Positions 24,367 to 35,349 of a DNA stretch of 64,000 nucleotides are shown one piece after another. The notes beneath the pieces were generated by a model, which saw only the letters and a list, made by a program, of their open reading frames with translations, did not search any database and was not told the DNA's origin. Source of the DNA: Anoplopoma fimbria (taxonomy: Eukaryota; Chordata; Actinopteri; Perciformes; Anoplopomatidae); the NCBI RefSeq assembly GCF_027596085.1, contig NC_072449.1, positions 21,574,334 to 21,638,333 of the forward strand, in the 5' to 3' direction. The position numbers were made by a program, and so were the translations under genes. Within the stretch, counting starts at the first letter, position 1, and each line of letters opens with the position of its first letter.

Positions 24367-25321
24367 GAACTCCTCCGAGGCCGCAGAGTCAGAATCCTTG
24401 AAGGCTGAGGCAAGGCGGAGAGGCAGAACCCCTCTGGAGGGGGCGAACAGGAGGACAACCAAGGCAGAGAGGCAGAACCCCTCTGGGGGGGGCGAACTGG
24501 AGGACGACCAGGCCGACAGTGCCTCTCTGGGGGTCGGCCACAAAGACGACCAGGCCGACGGAGCCTCCCTGGGGGTCGGCCATGAAGACGACCAGGCCTC
24601 TCTGGAGGTCGGGTGAGAGCTGCTGAACTTGGTTAAACAGGGCAGTCCAAGCCTTGTTGCTGCTCGCCAGGGCGTGACAAACATCAGCGGTGTTGGTGAC
24701 AACCTTGGTCTCGCGTCTCTGGAGCGCCTCTTCAATGAACCCTAACCGGGCCTGTGACGAGGTGTCGAACGCTGGGTCCATGTCGTGGCCAGATCGTATT
24801 GTCACGGTTGGTGTGTGGACCCAAGAGCAGTACGACGAGGAGACAGATAAAGTTCTGGAGCTTTATTTGAAGCGTGGTCTGGGACAGAAGGCTGAGACAT
24901 TGACTGGGGGACAGGCAAGACAGGGAAGTCCAGACAGGCAGGGTCGGCAACGGGAAATCAGTCCACGGGAAATTGCTGGAAAGTGTAGCATGAAAACAAC
25001 GAACGATCTGGCAGCGAGTGTGTGAATGAGTGGGGCATTTATACTGCAGGGTGTAGGTGCAGCAGAGTGAGCAGGTGAGAGGGATGGTGCTGATGAGGTG
25101 GGTGTGGCAGACAGGTGCACTGCATGAAGCTAATTAGATGAGTGAGGGAGAGTGTGGTGAGAGAGAGGGGGCTGGGCTGTGAGCTGGAAGTGGAACTGGG
25201 AGTGGCCGGAGTGAACTGAGAGAGAGTGACAGGCAGGTGAACAGAGTGAGCCAATTAGGTGAGTGAGACAGAGTGACAGGGAGTATGGAACTACTGATAG
25301 TATGGAGGAAGAACTGTGACA
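24367..25321 (-). mobile_element. degenerate Ty3/Gypsy element with one LTR
   Basis: On the minus strand, an LTR at 25321-24800 (TGTCAC...TGACA) is followed by ATACGATCTGGCC and then a gag-like start codon at 24783 (MDPAFDTSSQARLGFIEEAL). The gag reading soon gives way to a short-period repeat. The far end (DSDSAASEEF) resembles the end of a Gypsy pol ORF. The body has therefore suffered a large internal deletion and the second LTR is missing. The element replaces about 865 bp of plch1 sequence present in unit 1 (5792-6656), including C2 exon b. Confidence 0.75.
24405..24612. repeat. imperfect minisatellite inside the degenerate Gypsy element
   Basis: About four G-rich units of roughly 50-60 bp repeat here, each with a GACGACCAGGCC-like or AGGACAACCAAGGC-like segment. 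On the minus strand they give repeated Trp/Ser/Pro/Arg frames. Low-complexity DNA, not a gene. Confidence 0.6.
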
Positions 25322-26168
25322 ATACTGTTGAGCTCCTAGGGCTGGATAACCTTTCCCAGAGGAGGCTTCACCCCTCCCCCTGCCGGGTTCCCTCTTCTGT
25401 GGGGATATGTTAGGGGTGACAACAGCAGACCCCTTCGTTCTGCTTCCTTTATGCCTCTAATTAAACAATCTGAATTCTGATCCAGTGCTCCGCAACCCAA
25501 AGTCAAATGAAACATCTGTAGTTATGGCATTGCATCAGCTTTGTTTTTTTAGGAATGAAGGCACTAATTTGTAGATGTTTGCAATGACTATATTTTTAAT
25601 AGGCTATGTTCTATTGCATGTAAAGTGTAATGTACTGTTAAAATATTATGTACCACTTTTCACATGTAAAAAGTGTTGCTGACCCATTTATTAAATACCT
25701 AGTTAGGTCATTGGTCAATTATCAAAGCCCTAGATTAGATTGAACGGTGTCATTTCCATCTATATTGTAAAACTGCCAACAGGACCTTAGGCTATAATCT
25801 ATGCTTTATGGATAAAAGGTCTGCAATATAGTTTTTTTCCCTTCCTTAAATGTGATCAATAAAAGGTTTCAAAAACAGGCCCTTTTCACAGAAGACATTT
25901 TGACTTGTCAATCGTCGGAAAAGCTCAAGTGTCAGTAATGGCATTAACAATGACTCAGCTGTGGTTCATCACCACAAGCAACTCCTTTCAGATTGTCATA
26001 TAGTTTTCAGATTGGCATTTGATGCATTGTTTTTATATAATATATAATATCCATTATAACTGCTTTAAGACATTTTCAAGATGATATGTGATGATATGCT
26101 AAAACATTCTTCAGTGGTTCAGTGAGTGCACAATGTTGTGATGTTGTTCAAGTCTGTGTGTGTCTAAC

Positions 26169-26275
26169 CGTTGTCATCAACAACTTGTGTCAGTTCCTTG
26201 CAGCAATCAACTGGCAGGCCGATGATCTCCACTTCAACGAATGGATCAATAATCGACAAAGAATGTGTGTGAAAG
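26169..26275 (-). pseudogene. plch1: plch1 C2-domain exon a, copy 2
   Basis: Same sequence as 7535-7641, encoding DPFVEVEIIGLPVDCC. The donor GTTAGA is kept. No AG acceptor is visible at the 5' edge. Exon b, which should follow, was lost with the retrotransposon at 24367-25321, so this exon is stranded. Confidence 0.78.
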
Positions 26276-26384
26276 AGAAATGGGATATATTCAGATTTGG
26301 TTGTTTTTCTTTGTGAAAGGGGAGAGAAAAAAATTATTCTGACATGTTGAATTCTGGTTTGGGTCCCTTCCATGTGTGACTCAC

Positions 26385-26505
26385 TGGTTATTTATGAAGG
26401 CGTATTTATTGATGGTCCTTATGACAGACTTGAACGGTATCTTGGAGGTCAAAGTGTAGCCGTGTTGCACCATCGGCTCTCCATCAGGACCATCCCAACA
26501 GTCCA
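26385..26505 (-). pseudogene. plch1: plch1 X-domain exon, copy 2 (open frame)
   Basis: 121-bp exon with acceptor TGCAG and donor GTGAGT. It reads [20 protein letters not shown] and stays open, unlike copy 1. It encodes the PLC X-domain motif around WDGPDGEP. It now lies only about 110 bp from C2 exon a, because the intervening 1.7 kb is gone. The gene copy lacks the Y domain and the first half of the enzyme, so it is called a pseudogene fragment. Confidence 0.82.
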
Positions 26506-27349
26506 CTGCAGGGAAAATAAAACACTGCATCATGTTACTGTTCTCAGCTTCCAGTCTCTTCTCACTGTTCAGCTTTGAATATTGGAAAGACAGTCTATTT
26601 CAATTGTACTTGACGTCTCAGCTTTTTCTTATTCTCCTTACAAACACTGGCGTAAAATTATTCTGTGAAACAAAAAATCTTCCATAAACAACAGTAGCAG
26701 TGTTTGTTTTATTCAACTTTTAGCATATCCCATTTGAGGGTGGAACTGAGTTTGTTGCAATTATAAACCAGCTTGTCCAATTAAAATTGGACTTTTTCAC
26801 AGCAGCCATTTTTAAATGCCATATTAGGAAAAGCACAACAATGACAATTACTCTGTTGTATGGAAGTGATGACAGTAATGCATGATACCATGACACCAGG
26901 AACAGAAACAGCTAAATAGAATACAGCCAAGCCTATTTTATTATTTTAACCTGTGCTTTTCCTCCTGTGATACAGTGGGTACGGAAAGTATTCAGACCCC
27001 TTTAAATTTTTCACTCTTTGTTTCATTGCAGCCATTTGCTAAAATCGAAAAAGTTCATTTTTTTTTCGCATTAATGTACACTCAGCAACCCATCTTGACA
27101 GAAAAAAACAGAAATGTAGAAATTTTTGCAAATTTATTAAAAAAGAAAAACTGAAATATCACATGGTCATAAGTATTCAGACCCTTTGCTGTGACACTCA
27201 TATTTAACTCACATGCTGTCCATTTCTTCTGATCCTCCTTGAGATGGTTCTACTCCTTCATTGGAGTCCAGCTGTGTTTAATTAAACTGATTGGACTTGA
27301 TTAGGAAAGGCACACACCTGTCTATATAAGACCTTACAGCTCACAGTGC

Positions 27350-27805
27350 ATGTCAGAACAAATGAGAATCATGAGGTCGAAGGAACTGCCCAAGGAGCTC
27401 AGAGACAGAATTGTGGCAAGGCACAGATCTGGCCAAGGTTACAAAAGAATTTCTGCAGCACTCAAGGTTCCTAAGAGCACAGTGGCCTCCATAATCCTTA
27501 AATGGAAGAAGTATGGGATGACCAGAGCTCTTCCTAGACCTGGCCGTCCAGCCAAACTGAGCAATCGTGGGAGAAGAGCCTTGGTGAGAGAGGTAAAGAA
27601 GAACCCAAAGATCACTGTGGCTGAGCTCCAGAGATGCAGTAGGGAGATGGGAGAAAGTTCCACAAAGTCAACTATCACTGCAGCCCTCCACCAGTCGGGG
27701 CTTTATGGCAGAGTGGCCCGACGGAAGCCTCTCCTCAGTGCAAGACATATGAAAGCCCGCATAGAGTTTGCCAAAAAACACATGGAGGACTCCCAAACTA
27801 TGTGA
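27350..27805 (+). pseudogene. Tc1 transposase, N-terminal open segment
   Basis: A 151-codon segment covering the DNA-binding half of the Tc1 transposase; the likely original ATG is at 27362 (MRIMRSKELPKEL). The frame continues past the TGA as [15 protein letters not shown], so the stop replaced a codon and the DDE domain is intact in outline up to the LTR insertion. The product would lack catalytic activity. Confidence 0.85.
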
Positions 27806-28005
27806 AATAAGATTCTCTGGTCTGATGAGACCAAGATTGAACTTTTTGGCATTAATTCTAAGCGGTATGTGTGGAGAAAACCAGGCACTGCTCATCACCT
27901 GCCCAATACAATCCCAACAGTGAAACATGGTGGTGGCAGCATCATGCTATGGGGGTGTTTTTCAGCTGCAGGGACAGGACGACTGGTTGCAATTGAAGGA
28001 AAGAT

Positions 28006-28571
28006 TGTCATGACCATGGCCATGTCTCTGTTTATTCCTTGTGTTTCATGTGTTTTCCCTTGTTTGGTTATCTCTGTGTGTGTGTCTCTGAGGTGGGTGT
28101 GTCACCCCTCCCACTCTCTCACCACACTCTTCCCTCACTCACCTAATCACCTCATCAGCACAAGCATACTCACCTGCTCCAAGCCACACACCTGCCTTCT
28201 ATCTACTCATCAACTCTGCAGTATTTAAACACCAGTCTCACACACACTCACTGCCAGATCGTACTCTGCATTATGCCAGACCTTCCAGCGTTATCCCCCG
28301 GACTGATTTCCCGTTGCCGACCCTGCCTGCCTGCCTGTCTGGACTTACCTGCCTTGCCTGTGCCCCGGTCAACGACTCAGCCTTCTGTCCCCGACCCTGA
28401 GTTTAACCTCCGCTTCCTCTGATTTCTGTCTGCCTGATCCCCTGCCTGTTTCCCTCTGTGAGTCTTATCCTGCCTGTCTGTATGCTGAGTTCTCTGCTTT
28501 AAATAAAGCTACAGAACTGTATCCGTCTCCTGGTCGTTCTGCTTTTTGGGTCCACACCACATTCCGTAACA
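28006..28571 (+). mobile_element. solo LTR of a Ty3/Gypsy element, with 5-bp target duplication
   Basis: The 566-bp sequence begins TGTCATGACC, ends CCGTAACA, and is flanked by AAGAT on both sides (28001-28005 and 28572-28576). It contains TATTTAAA near 28222, CACTGCCAGATCGTAC about 28 bp further on, and AATAAA near 28502. It shares its 3' half with the LTR relic at 55885-56145. It sits inside the Tc1 transposase gene. Confidence 0.92.
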
Positions 28572-28974
28572 AAGATGAATGCGGCCAAGTACAGAGATAT
28601 AAGATAAGAAAACCTCCTCCAGAGTGCTCAGGGCCTCAGACTGGGCCGAAGGTTCACCTTCCAACAAGACAATGACCTGAAGCACACAGCTAAAATAACA
28701 AAGGAGTGGCTTCGGAACAAGTCTGTGACCATTCTTGACTGGCCCAGCCAGAGCCCTGACCTAAACCCAATTGAGCATCTCTGGAGAGACCTGAAAATGG
28801 CTGTCCACCAACGTTCACCATCCAACCTGACAGAGGATCTGCAAGGAAGAATGGCAGAGGATCCCCAAATCCAAGTGTGGGAAACTTGTTGCATCATTCC
28901 CAAGAAGACTCACGGCTGTACTAGCTCAAAAGGGTGCTTCTACTCAATACTGAGTAAAGGGTCACTCTTACAAT

Positions 28975-30176
28975 CCCTTCAGTCACCCCTGTCAGTGTGC
29001 AGTGAGAGCTGTCCTCCAGGTACCCGCATGGCCAGAAAAAAGGGGCAGCCTTTTTGCTGTTTCAACTGTGTACCATGTTCTGAGGGAAAGTTCAGCAATG
29101 ACACAGGCTGGTATTATTATAAAACCATATGTTAAATTATTGAATATGAATTTGTTTTTCTGAATCTTGCACTTATTGGTGCCCAGGTGATGCACACCCA
29201 ACGTAAGTGTCAGTGTCCATGATGCTCTGTTTCCGTGTTTTCATATAGACTCCATGGAGTGCACCAGCTGTCCTGAGGATTTCTGGTCCAGCCCTCAGCG
29301 TGACCATTGTGTTCTTAAGAAAACAGAGTTTCTCTCCTACCATGAGCCTCTGGGTATCTGCCTGACAACCACCTCATTGTTGGGCACATTTATCTGTGCT
29401 GTTGTCCTGGGGATCTTCACCTATCATCGCAGTACACCCATGGTACGCGCCAACAATTCAGAACTAAGTTTCTTGCTCTTGGTTTCACTTAAATCATGTT
29501 TCCTTTGTTCACTACTGTTTATCGGCCATCCCAGGCTGTGGACATGCCAACTGAGACATACAGCATTCGGGATCAGCTTTGTACTTTGTGTCTCATGTAT
29601 CCTGGTGAAAACAATGGTGGTTCTGGCTGTGTTCAAGTCCTCCAAGCCAGGAGGTGGAGCCAGTCTGAAGTGGTTTGGTGCTGTGCAGCAGAGAGAGACA
29701 GTCATGGTTCTTACTTCTATTCAGGCAGCAATCTGCACTGCTTGGATTGTGTCTGCTCCCCAAAATCCCCTGCTCACCAGCTCCCCATAAAAAGACTCAA
29801 TACCAAAACGACAAGATACTTTATGAGTGTGCAGTCGGGTCCACCGTTGGTTTTGCAGTGTTACTGGGCTACATTGGCTTACTGGCTATCCTCAGCTTCC
29901 TGTTAGCATTTCTGGCAAGAATCTTCCAGACAACTTCAACGATGCCAAACTCATCACTTTCAGCATGCTGATCTTTGTGCTGTGTGGGTGGCTTTTGTTC
30001 CTGCTTATATAAACTCTCCAGGCAAATATGCAGATGCAGTGAAAGTATTTGCCATTCTGGCCTCCAGTTTTGGTCTCTTGTTGGCACTGTTTGGACCCAA
30101 ATGTTATATAATCCTGCTGAGACCAGAGAGGAACACAAAGAAAGCAATCATGGGGCGAGGTGAATGTATCAAATAA
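28975..30176 (+). pseudogene. OlfC beta-2: cysteine-rich exon and 7TM exon (frameshifted)
   Basis: The cysteine-rich exon lies at about 28982-29105 and carries [13 protein letters not shown]. It again has a GC donor. The 7TM exon runs from 29249 to 30176. It shares with beta-1 the frameshift after IVSAPQNP and the one near LIFVLCGW. It adds a one-base loss near 29920 (GCAAGAATCTTCC for GCAAGAAATCTTCC). The exon before the cysteine-rich domain has been removed together with the right end of the Tc1 element. Clearly non-functional. Confidence 0.88.
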
Positions 30177-31799
30177 CGCTATCCACTCTGTATTTTCCAT
30201 TCAACAAACAAAACTAGAAGCAATACATAATTAATAAAAACTTTTAAAAAAGATTGGATCTTACAGTATTATTGTCGTTTGTCTATGATCTTTTTTATTT
30301 TTTTTACAATTCACTGCTCTAGTCTTATGAGCTAAAATGACAAAAACTAAAATAACGAAATAACCATACCCTCCTCACACTCTAATTAGCAAAAACTGAT
30401 CAATTTAACAAATGAATACCAAAAACCCAATCAAAATGGCCGAATTTGGATGTTGGTGTGTATAGATGCAGCAATGTCAAATCTAGAACTCATCATTAAA
30501 AAGGAACATAATCCTGGATTAAACCACCTTCATTTTCTAAATGCTCTCCTGCCCACGTGATGAACTACAGAGGAAAAAGAGAGTTGAAATAAAAAGGATT
30601 TTTGAAGACAAAGCCGCAATCAGTTTCTAAAATGACAACTATGCTACGGCAAAATATCATTCAGATTCTTTTTACTTTTTGTGTTTTTGTATTCACTGTT
30701 CTAAGCCGGCATGAAAAATAAGATCTGGTTTCGAGTGCCATAATTGTAATTAAACATGCTAGCTGAAACATTTACATCAGTAGTTTATGCCAGAGGTCAA
30801 AGTTTGGTTATTATTGGTTTTCCAATATGAATCAAAACATGTATTCTCATTGGACCGACTTCACAAGGGTTTGATTCCGGCAGTAATTTTATGAAAAAGA
30901 AATGAAATTTATGAAAATGCTTTCTTTTTTTTTTCTAAAATGCCACCTAAATAAGATGCATTCTTGTCTTTCAGGTATATACGTATCATCCGTACAGGTT
31001 TCATGCCTGTAATCATAGAAGTGCAATTACCAAATCCATAACATTGCAAATTGAACAGACTAATGTGGAAGTACATCTCTCCCACATTTTTCTGCAGAAC
31101 TGATTATATCAAAGACCTGCCAAGTCACCTCGGGTGCCAGCCAGATACATCACCCTCCATCGAACAGACACAGTGCAAGGGAGGATGAATTATTTTACAA
31201 ATAATATCTTGGTATGCTGCTACCATCTAGTGGACATACACATCCACATACATATCCATGGGAGAAATCCAATTGTTGAGTTTAATTTGGTTTGCTTGTC
31301 ACACACAAATTTGGGATTATACCCAGTGTAAAGTAGCTCTTCTCATACTGTATATGTATTAAACTGCAAAGCAAACCTCATATTTTACAACTAGGCAAGT
31401 TGACGTTTTACTGGAAGGTGCATTTACATATAAAAAATCAATTGACATTTAAACAAACAAAAAAATGCACAATATATTATGGCTGTTGTGCAAATTTCAG
31501 TAATAAATGGTAAACTCCTCAATACCAAATCAATCTCAAATGAAATTAATATTAAGCCCTGCCCTTACTTTTGCGTATGTCCTGATGGGTGGTGTGCAAG
31601 ATTAAACAATCCTGCAAGTGAATAAAAGACAAGCACATTAACCATAAGCCAAACAGGGCATGTTTAAGGTCAACCAAATGTTTTGAAAAAATGACATGGC
31701 AGGCAGTTAAATGAAACAGTTCAATCAACTACAGTTGAACAACGACAATTTGTAGAAAGTGTACAGTAGAGTTTTGTTTACATTACAAAAGGATCTTAC
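30177..31799. other. non-coding interval between beta-2 and gamma-2
   Basis: Matches 11673-12985 of unit 1 plus an extra stretch of about 310 bp at 30224-30535, which is AT-rich and has no recognised terminal repeats. No gene seen. Confidence 0.55.
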
Positions 31800-31983
31800 C
31801 ACTGGTGTTTGACAGTAGCAAAGAAACACCACAAACACAGCTGTTGTCACCGCGGCACCAGACACAGCTGCTGTAGTCAGGGTGATGCCCAACGTTTCAT
31901 TAAGTCCAGCTGGCGAGGGATGCAGGCAGTTCGCTTAGCATTAGACCAAAACTCAGATGGACAATGCTCACAGTGAAGGGAGT
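31800..31983 (-). pseudogene. OlfC gamma-2, orphan TM1 exon with 10-bp deletion
   Basis: Equivalent to 12986-13179, but 184 bp instead of 194. Ten bases are missing within the FLSFNET codons (near 31902), which shifts the frame. Its 5' edge runs into a C-rich stretch (CTCCCCCCCC on the plus strand) and then into sequence that lies 1.5 kb away in unit 1. Confidence 0.85.
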
Positions 31984-34182
31984 CTCCCCCCCCAAGTGGT
32001 ATCAATTATTTCTAACAACCGTCTTTGCAACTTAAGTTAACCAATGCCACCCTTTATGCAGCAAAATCAAATTTGCAGCTCGCTGAACTATGGAAACAAT
32101 GGTACTGAAAAAATTCATGAAATATGGCATTAAAATTAGGGCAGTAAAGGACTCAACAGAAAAAATGTAATGAAAAACAAATGGTTTTCATGCTGTGAGT
32201 TTACAGTTTGGGAAGCAAGGCTGACTTTGCTCAGGCTCATCAAGCCTGGGAAAGCCCTCATTCAGCGAGCAAAAGGTCTCAGAGGACTAAGTTACATCAC
32301 AATTAATTCAAGGCGGTTAAGTGAGGATGAGTCACAGGTGTGCAATTGCTCACCTCCATCATTGTTAATTTGACAAACATTTAAATCCCATTACACACAG
32401 ACAGAGAGAAGACACAGAGGGGAAAACGAGGATGTGTCCATTTTAGTTCTTTTTCATGGTGTTGCAGATTATAGCTAACAGATTACCATCATTCTTTTTA
32501 ACAAGAGACACATTTTTATACTATAGTTCCTGCATGCAATTCCACCTTTGGAACAAATAAAATAATAATAATGCTCAATCACGTGACTGATTTAACTTAC
32601 ATGAAAAAAAGTTTAAAAGAAGAAGAAAGAAGAAGAAAAAAGGTTGCAATATAGTCATTCTATTTCATTAAAGCCTTCTGCCTCTGCACTCTCGTGGCAT
32701 AATCGAACTGGGGGAAATTGGATTTGACATAAACTTTGGGGAAATGATAACATTAACATACTCCTTCTATCCAACTCCAAATTATATAAAGTGCTGTGTA
32801 GAAACTACCTTCTTTGCTAACATATTACTGTACACTACCATCCAGGTTTTCTTGACATTAATTATTCAACATGAAAGTGGAATCTTCTTCCCTGTGGTTA
32901 GGGGATATAACTACTATATGCAGAGATTATATTCATATAATGCATGAGTATTTCATGGCATCTAATTAAAATGAAATGATATGAAGTTTTCATTTTAAAA
33001 CTGACACATGAACAAGCCTGTTCATGAGAAAAAAGGTAGCCCTTTTTAGGCTCCATTTGCACTGACAATGATGAGGTAAAAGCCACACTCAACTCTCCCT
33101 GGTCAGCATTACACACATGTGATGAGAGGCAAACAACTCTTTCACACACCCATCTGCCTCCCTGATGGGAATAGGTGTGGGATGAGTGCTTAGCATGTGA
33201 CTAGTGGACGCTTTGTACCCACACTAGTCCCATTAAACAAGCATAAGTGGGAAGTGCACCTACTACTTGAAAACTATTATTAAAAAAATAATAATTTAGC
33301 TCTAAAGGAAATTTGTCAAGTATACTAAAAACCCAGGTGATGAGGGGTATTTTGGTCTTGGGGACAATAAATATTTATACTGTCGCTAGGGATTCTTCAT
33401 ATTTGAGATTGTAGGATTGAACGTTTTTTGAGAATCTGTCAGGATTCAAATTCAGTCTGTCAATCTGCAGCCATGAATTATGTCAGTTTTAAATGGCATC
33501 TACAGGCTGGTATCAGACAGCAGTGACAAGAATACACAACTGACATGCTGTTTCATTGCCAGATGCCTAAGCAACAGTGGCACATCTTCAGTGAGCAGTG
33601 ACATATGCAAGAAATGTATACATTAGGTCAGGCCACTGAAACAGCAGTAGGACACTGTCTGAACAAATTCCAAGTGGCTCTGGTGACTGATATATTAGCA
33701 AAGAAGATGAAACATGTGGATTAATGTTGTCAGCTGTGTATTTGATGGGCAAAATGATAAGACCAATCAAAAGAGCACTCCTTAGGATTTCGTAGCTATC
33801 GTTGGCTGAACACTTTTTAAGAATGTATTTGGGAGGAAAATATTTTTGTACAATGTATTTGTTGCTTCGTTGAACATAAAATTGAAATGTTATATTGTGT
33901 AATCTTAAAATTCCCTGTCTCTCATACACCAAACTTTCTCCACATTTCCTTTTCTGTGATGGTGGACGCTTAATGTATATAATGCCAAGATACAAATTGT
34001 TAATTACTGTATTTGATGCATAGTAAAGCTACTGTATATAGAGCATACAATTCAATTATCAGTAGAGAAAGAGAATGATGTTGCACAGCTGCAGAGTTAA
34101 TTGCAGATGTTCATGAAAACAAGGAAGAAACCTTGTTGAGTAATGAGGAAATAAGCATTAGAGCATAATTGGATGGTATGAT
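31984..34182. other. non-coding interval left of the Gypsy element
   Basis: To about 33915 it matches 14673-16195 of unit 1, with an additional 390 bp at about 32529-32916 that unit 1 lacks. From 33916 to 34182 it has no counterpart in unit 1. No gene recognised. Confidence 0.5.
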
Positions 34183-34702
34183 TGTTAGGGATTCATTAGA
34201 AAAGGACCCACTAGCAGACACACAGCTCTTGGTTCAGAGTATATTTAATTTAGTTCTCAAGCAACAATCCTAAGGGCAAAAACAGTCTCGTAGTCAATAG
34301 GCAGGCAGAGGTCAAAAATCCAAAAAGTCAGAACAGAGTCCAAGGCAAAGGTATCCAAAATCCAAACAGGGCAGGTCTAAATCAGGCAAAGGTCAAAAAT
34401 CACAGGCAGACAGAATATAACAAGATTAACGGAACGCTGGAAAGGCTCAAGTATTAACTGGCACGATCTGGCAGAGACTCCAAGGCACACCGGACTTAAA
34501 TACCCACAAACCAATCACCACAAACAGAAATCAGGTGTGCACACAAAATGGTGGGAAAACAAACAAAGACAGGGTGGAGTCAGGGCCACATGACTTATTA
34601 AAACAAAAACAGAAAACACATGACAACACCACATGATCAAAGTGTAAACAAAAAGCACATGTTGCTGGAAAAACAAAAACTCAACCAGCACGGTTACTAA
34701 CA
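34183..34702 (-). repeat. 3' LTR of the Gypsy element
   Basis: 520 bp bounded by TGTTA and TAACA. On the minus strand it has TATTTAAG followed about 25-30 bp later by CTGCCAGATCGTGCC. Confidence 0.88.
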
Positions 34703-35349
34703 GTACCCCCCCTCTTACGGACGCCTCCTGGCGTCTTAACTGGGGGAATGGGATGAGTCTTTAGAAAGTCTCTAACAAGGGTACGGTCCAAAATGTACCC
34801 AGATGGAACCCAGCATCTCTCCTCGGGGCCATAACCCTCCCAGTCCACTAAGAACTGGAGGCCACGACCCCGACGACGAACGTCCAGGAGTTGATGAACT
34901 GTGAAAGTCTCTGAGCCATCAATGACCCGTGGTGGAGGAGGTGGCTTGGGAACAGGGCAGAGCTGGTTGCAGATGAAGGGCTTTACCCTGGACATGTGGA
35001 AGGTGGGGTGGATGCGGCGGAGGGTGGGGGGGAGTTTGAGTCGGACAGCAGCAGAGCCAATGACTTTCAAAATGGGGAAAGGGCCGATGAAGCGGGGAGC
35101 CAGTTTCCGGGACTCCACCTTGAGTGGAATGTCCCGGGTTGACAGCCAGACACGCTGACCCACGCGATAGGGGGGGGCCTTGGAGCGATGGCGGTCAGCT
35201 TGGCGCTTCATCCTGGTTGAGGCACGCAGCAGCGCTGTCCGTGTCCTCCTCCAGGTCTGATGGCAACGGCGGATCAAGGCCTGGGCAGATGGCACGCCGA
35301 CCTCCACCTCCTGGGCAGGAAAAAGGGGGGCTGGTAGCTGAGACAGCAC
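34681..35349 (-). CDS. Gypsy integrase C-terminal region with chromodomain
   Basis: 222 codons in a frame different from the main pol frame. It includes [20 protein letters not shown] and [12 protein letters not shown] (integrase GPY/F-like module), then [20 protein letters not shown] and [14 protein letters not shown], a chromodomain. It overlaps the end of pol; the junction falls in an A/G homopolymer stretch near 35320, so one base change would reunite the frames. The chromodomain is thought to steer integration to particular chromatin. Confidence 0.85.
   Translation of the reverse strand: MLSQLPAPLFPAQEVEVGVPSAQALIRRCHQTWRRTRTALLRASTRMKRQADRHRSKAPPYRVGQRVWLSTRDIPLKVESRKLAPRFIGPFPILKVIGSAAVRLKLPPTLRRIHPTFHMSRVKPFICNQLCPVPKPPPPPRVIDGSETFTVHQLLDVRRRGRGLQFLVDWEGYGPEERCWVPSGYILDRTLVRDFLKTHPIPPVKTPGGVRKRGGTVSNRAG

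Larger units (their letters stand above)
26973..28963 (+). mobile_element. Tc1/mariner transposon, 3' truncated, interrupted by a solo LTR
   Basis: The left end CAGTGGGTACGGAAAGTATT follows a TA target base pair at 26971-26972 and is the terminal repeat of a common fish Tc1 family. The transposase runs from about 27362, with a paired-like helix-turn-helix region (KELRDRIVARHRSGQGYKRI) and later WSDETK, the DNDLKH site and PIEHLW carrying the DDE acidic residues. A TGA at 27803-27805 stops it after DSQTM. A solo LTR splits it at 28006. The right inverted repeat is missing; homology ends at GGGTC near 28963, where OlfC beta-2 sequence begins. Confidence 0.85.
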
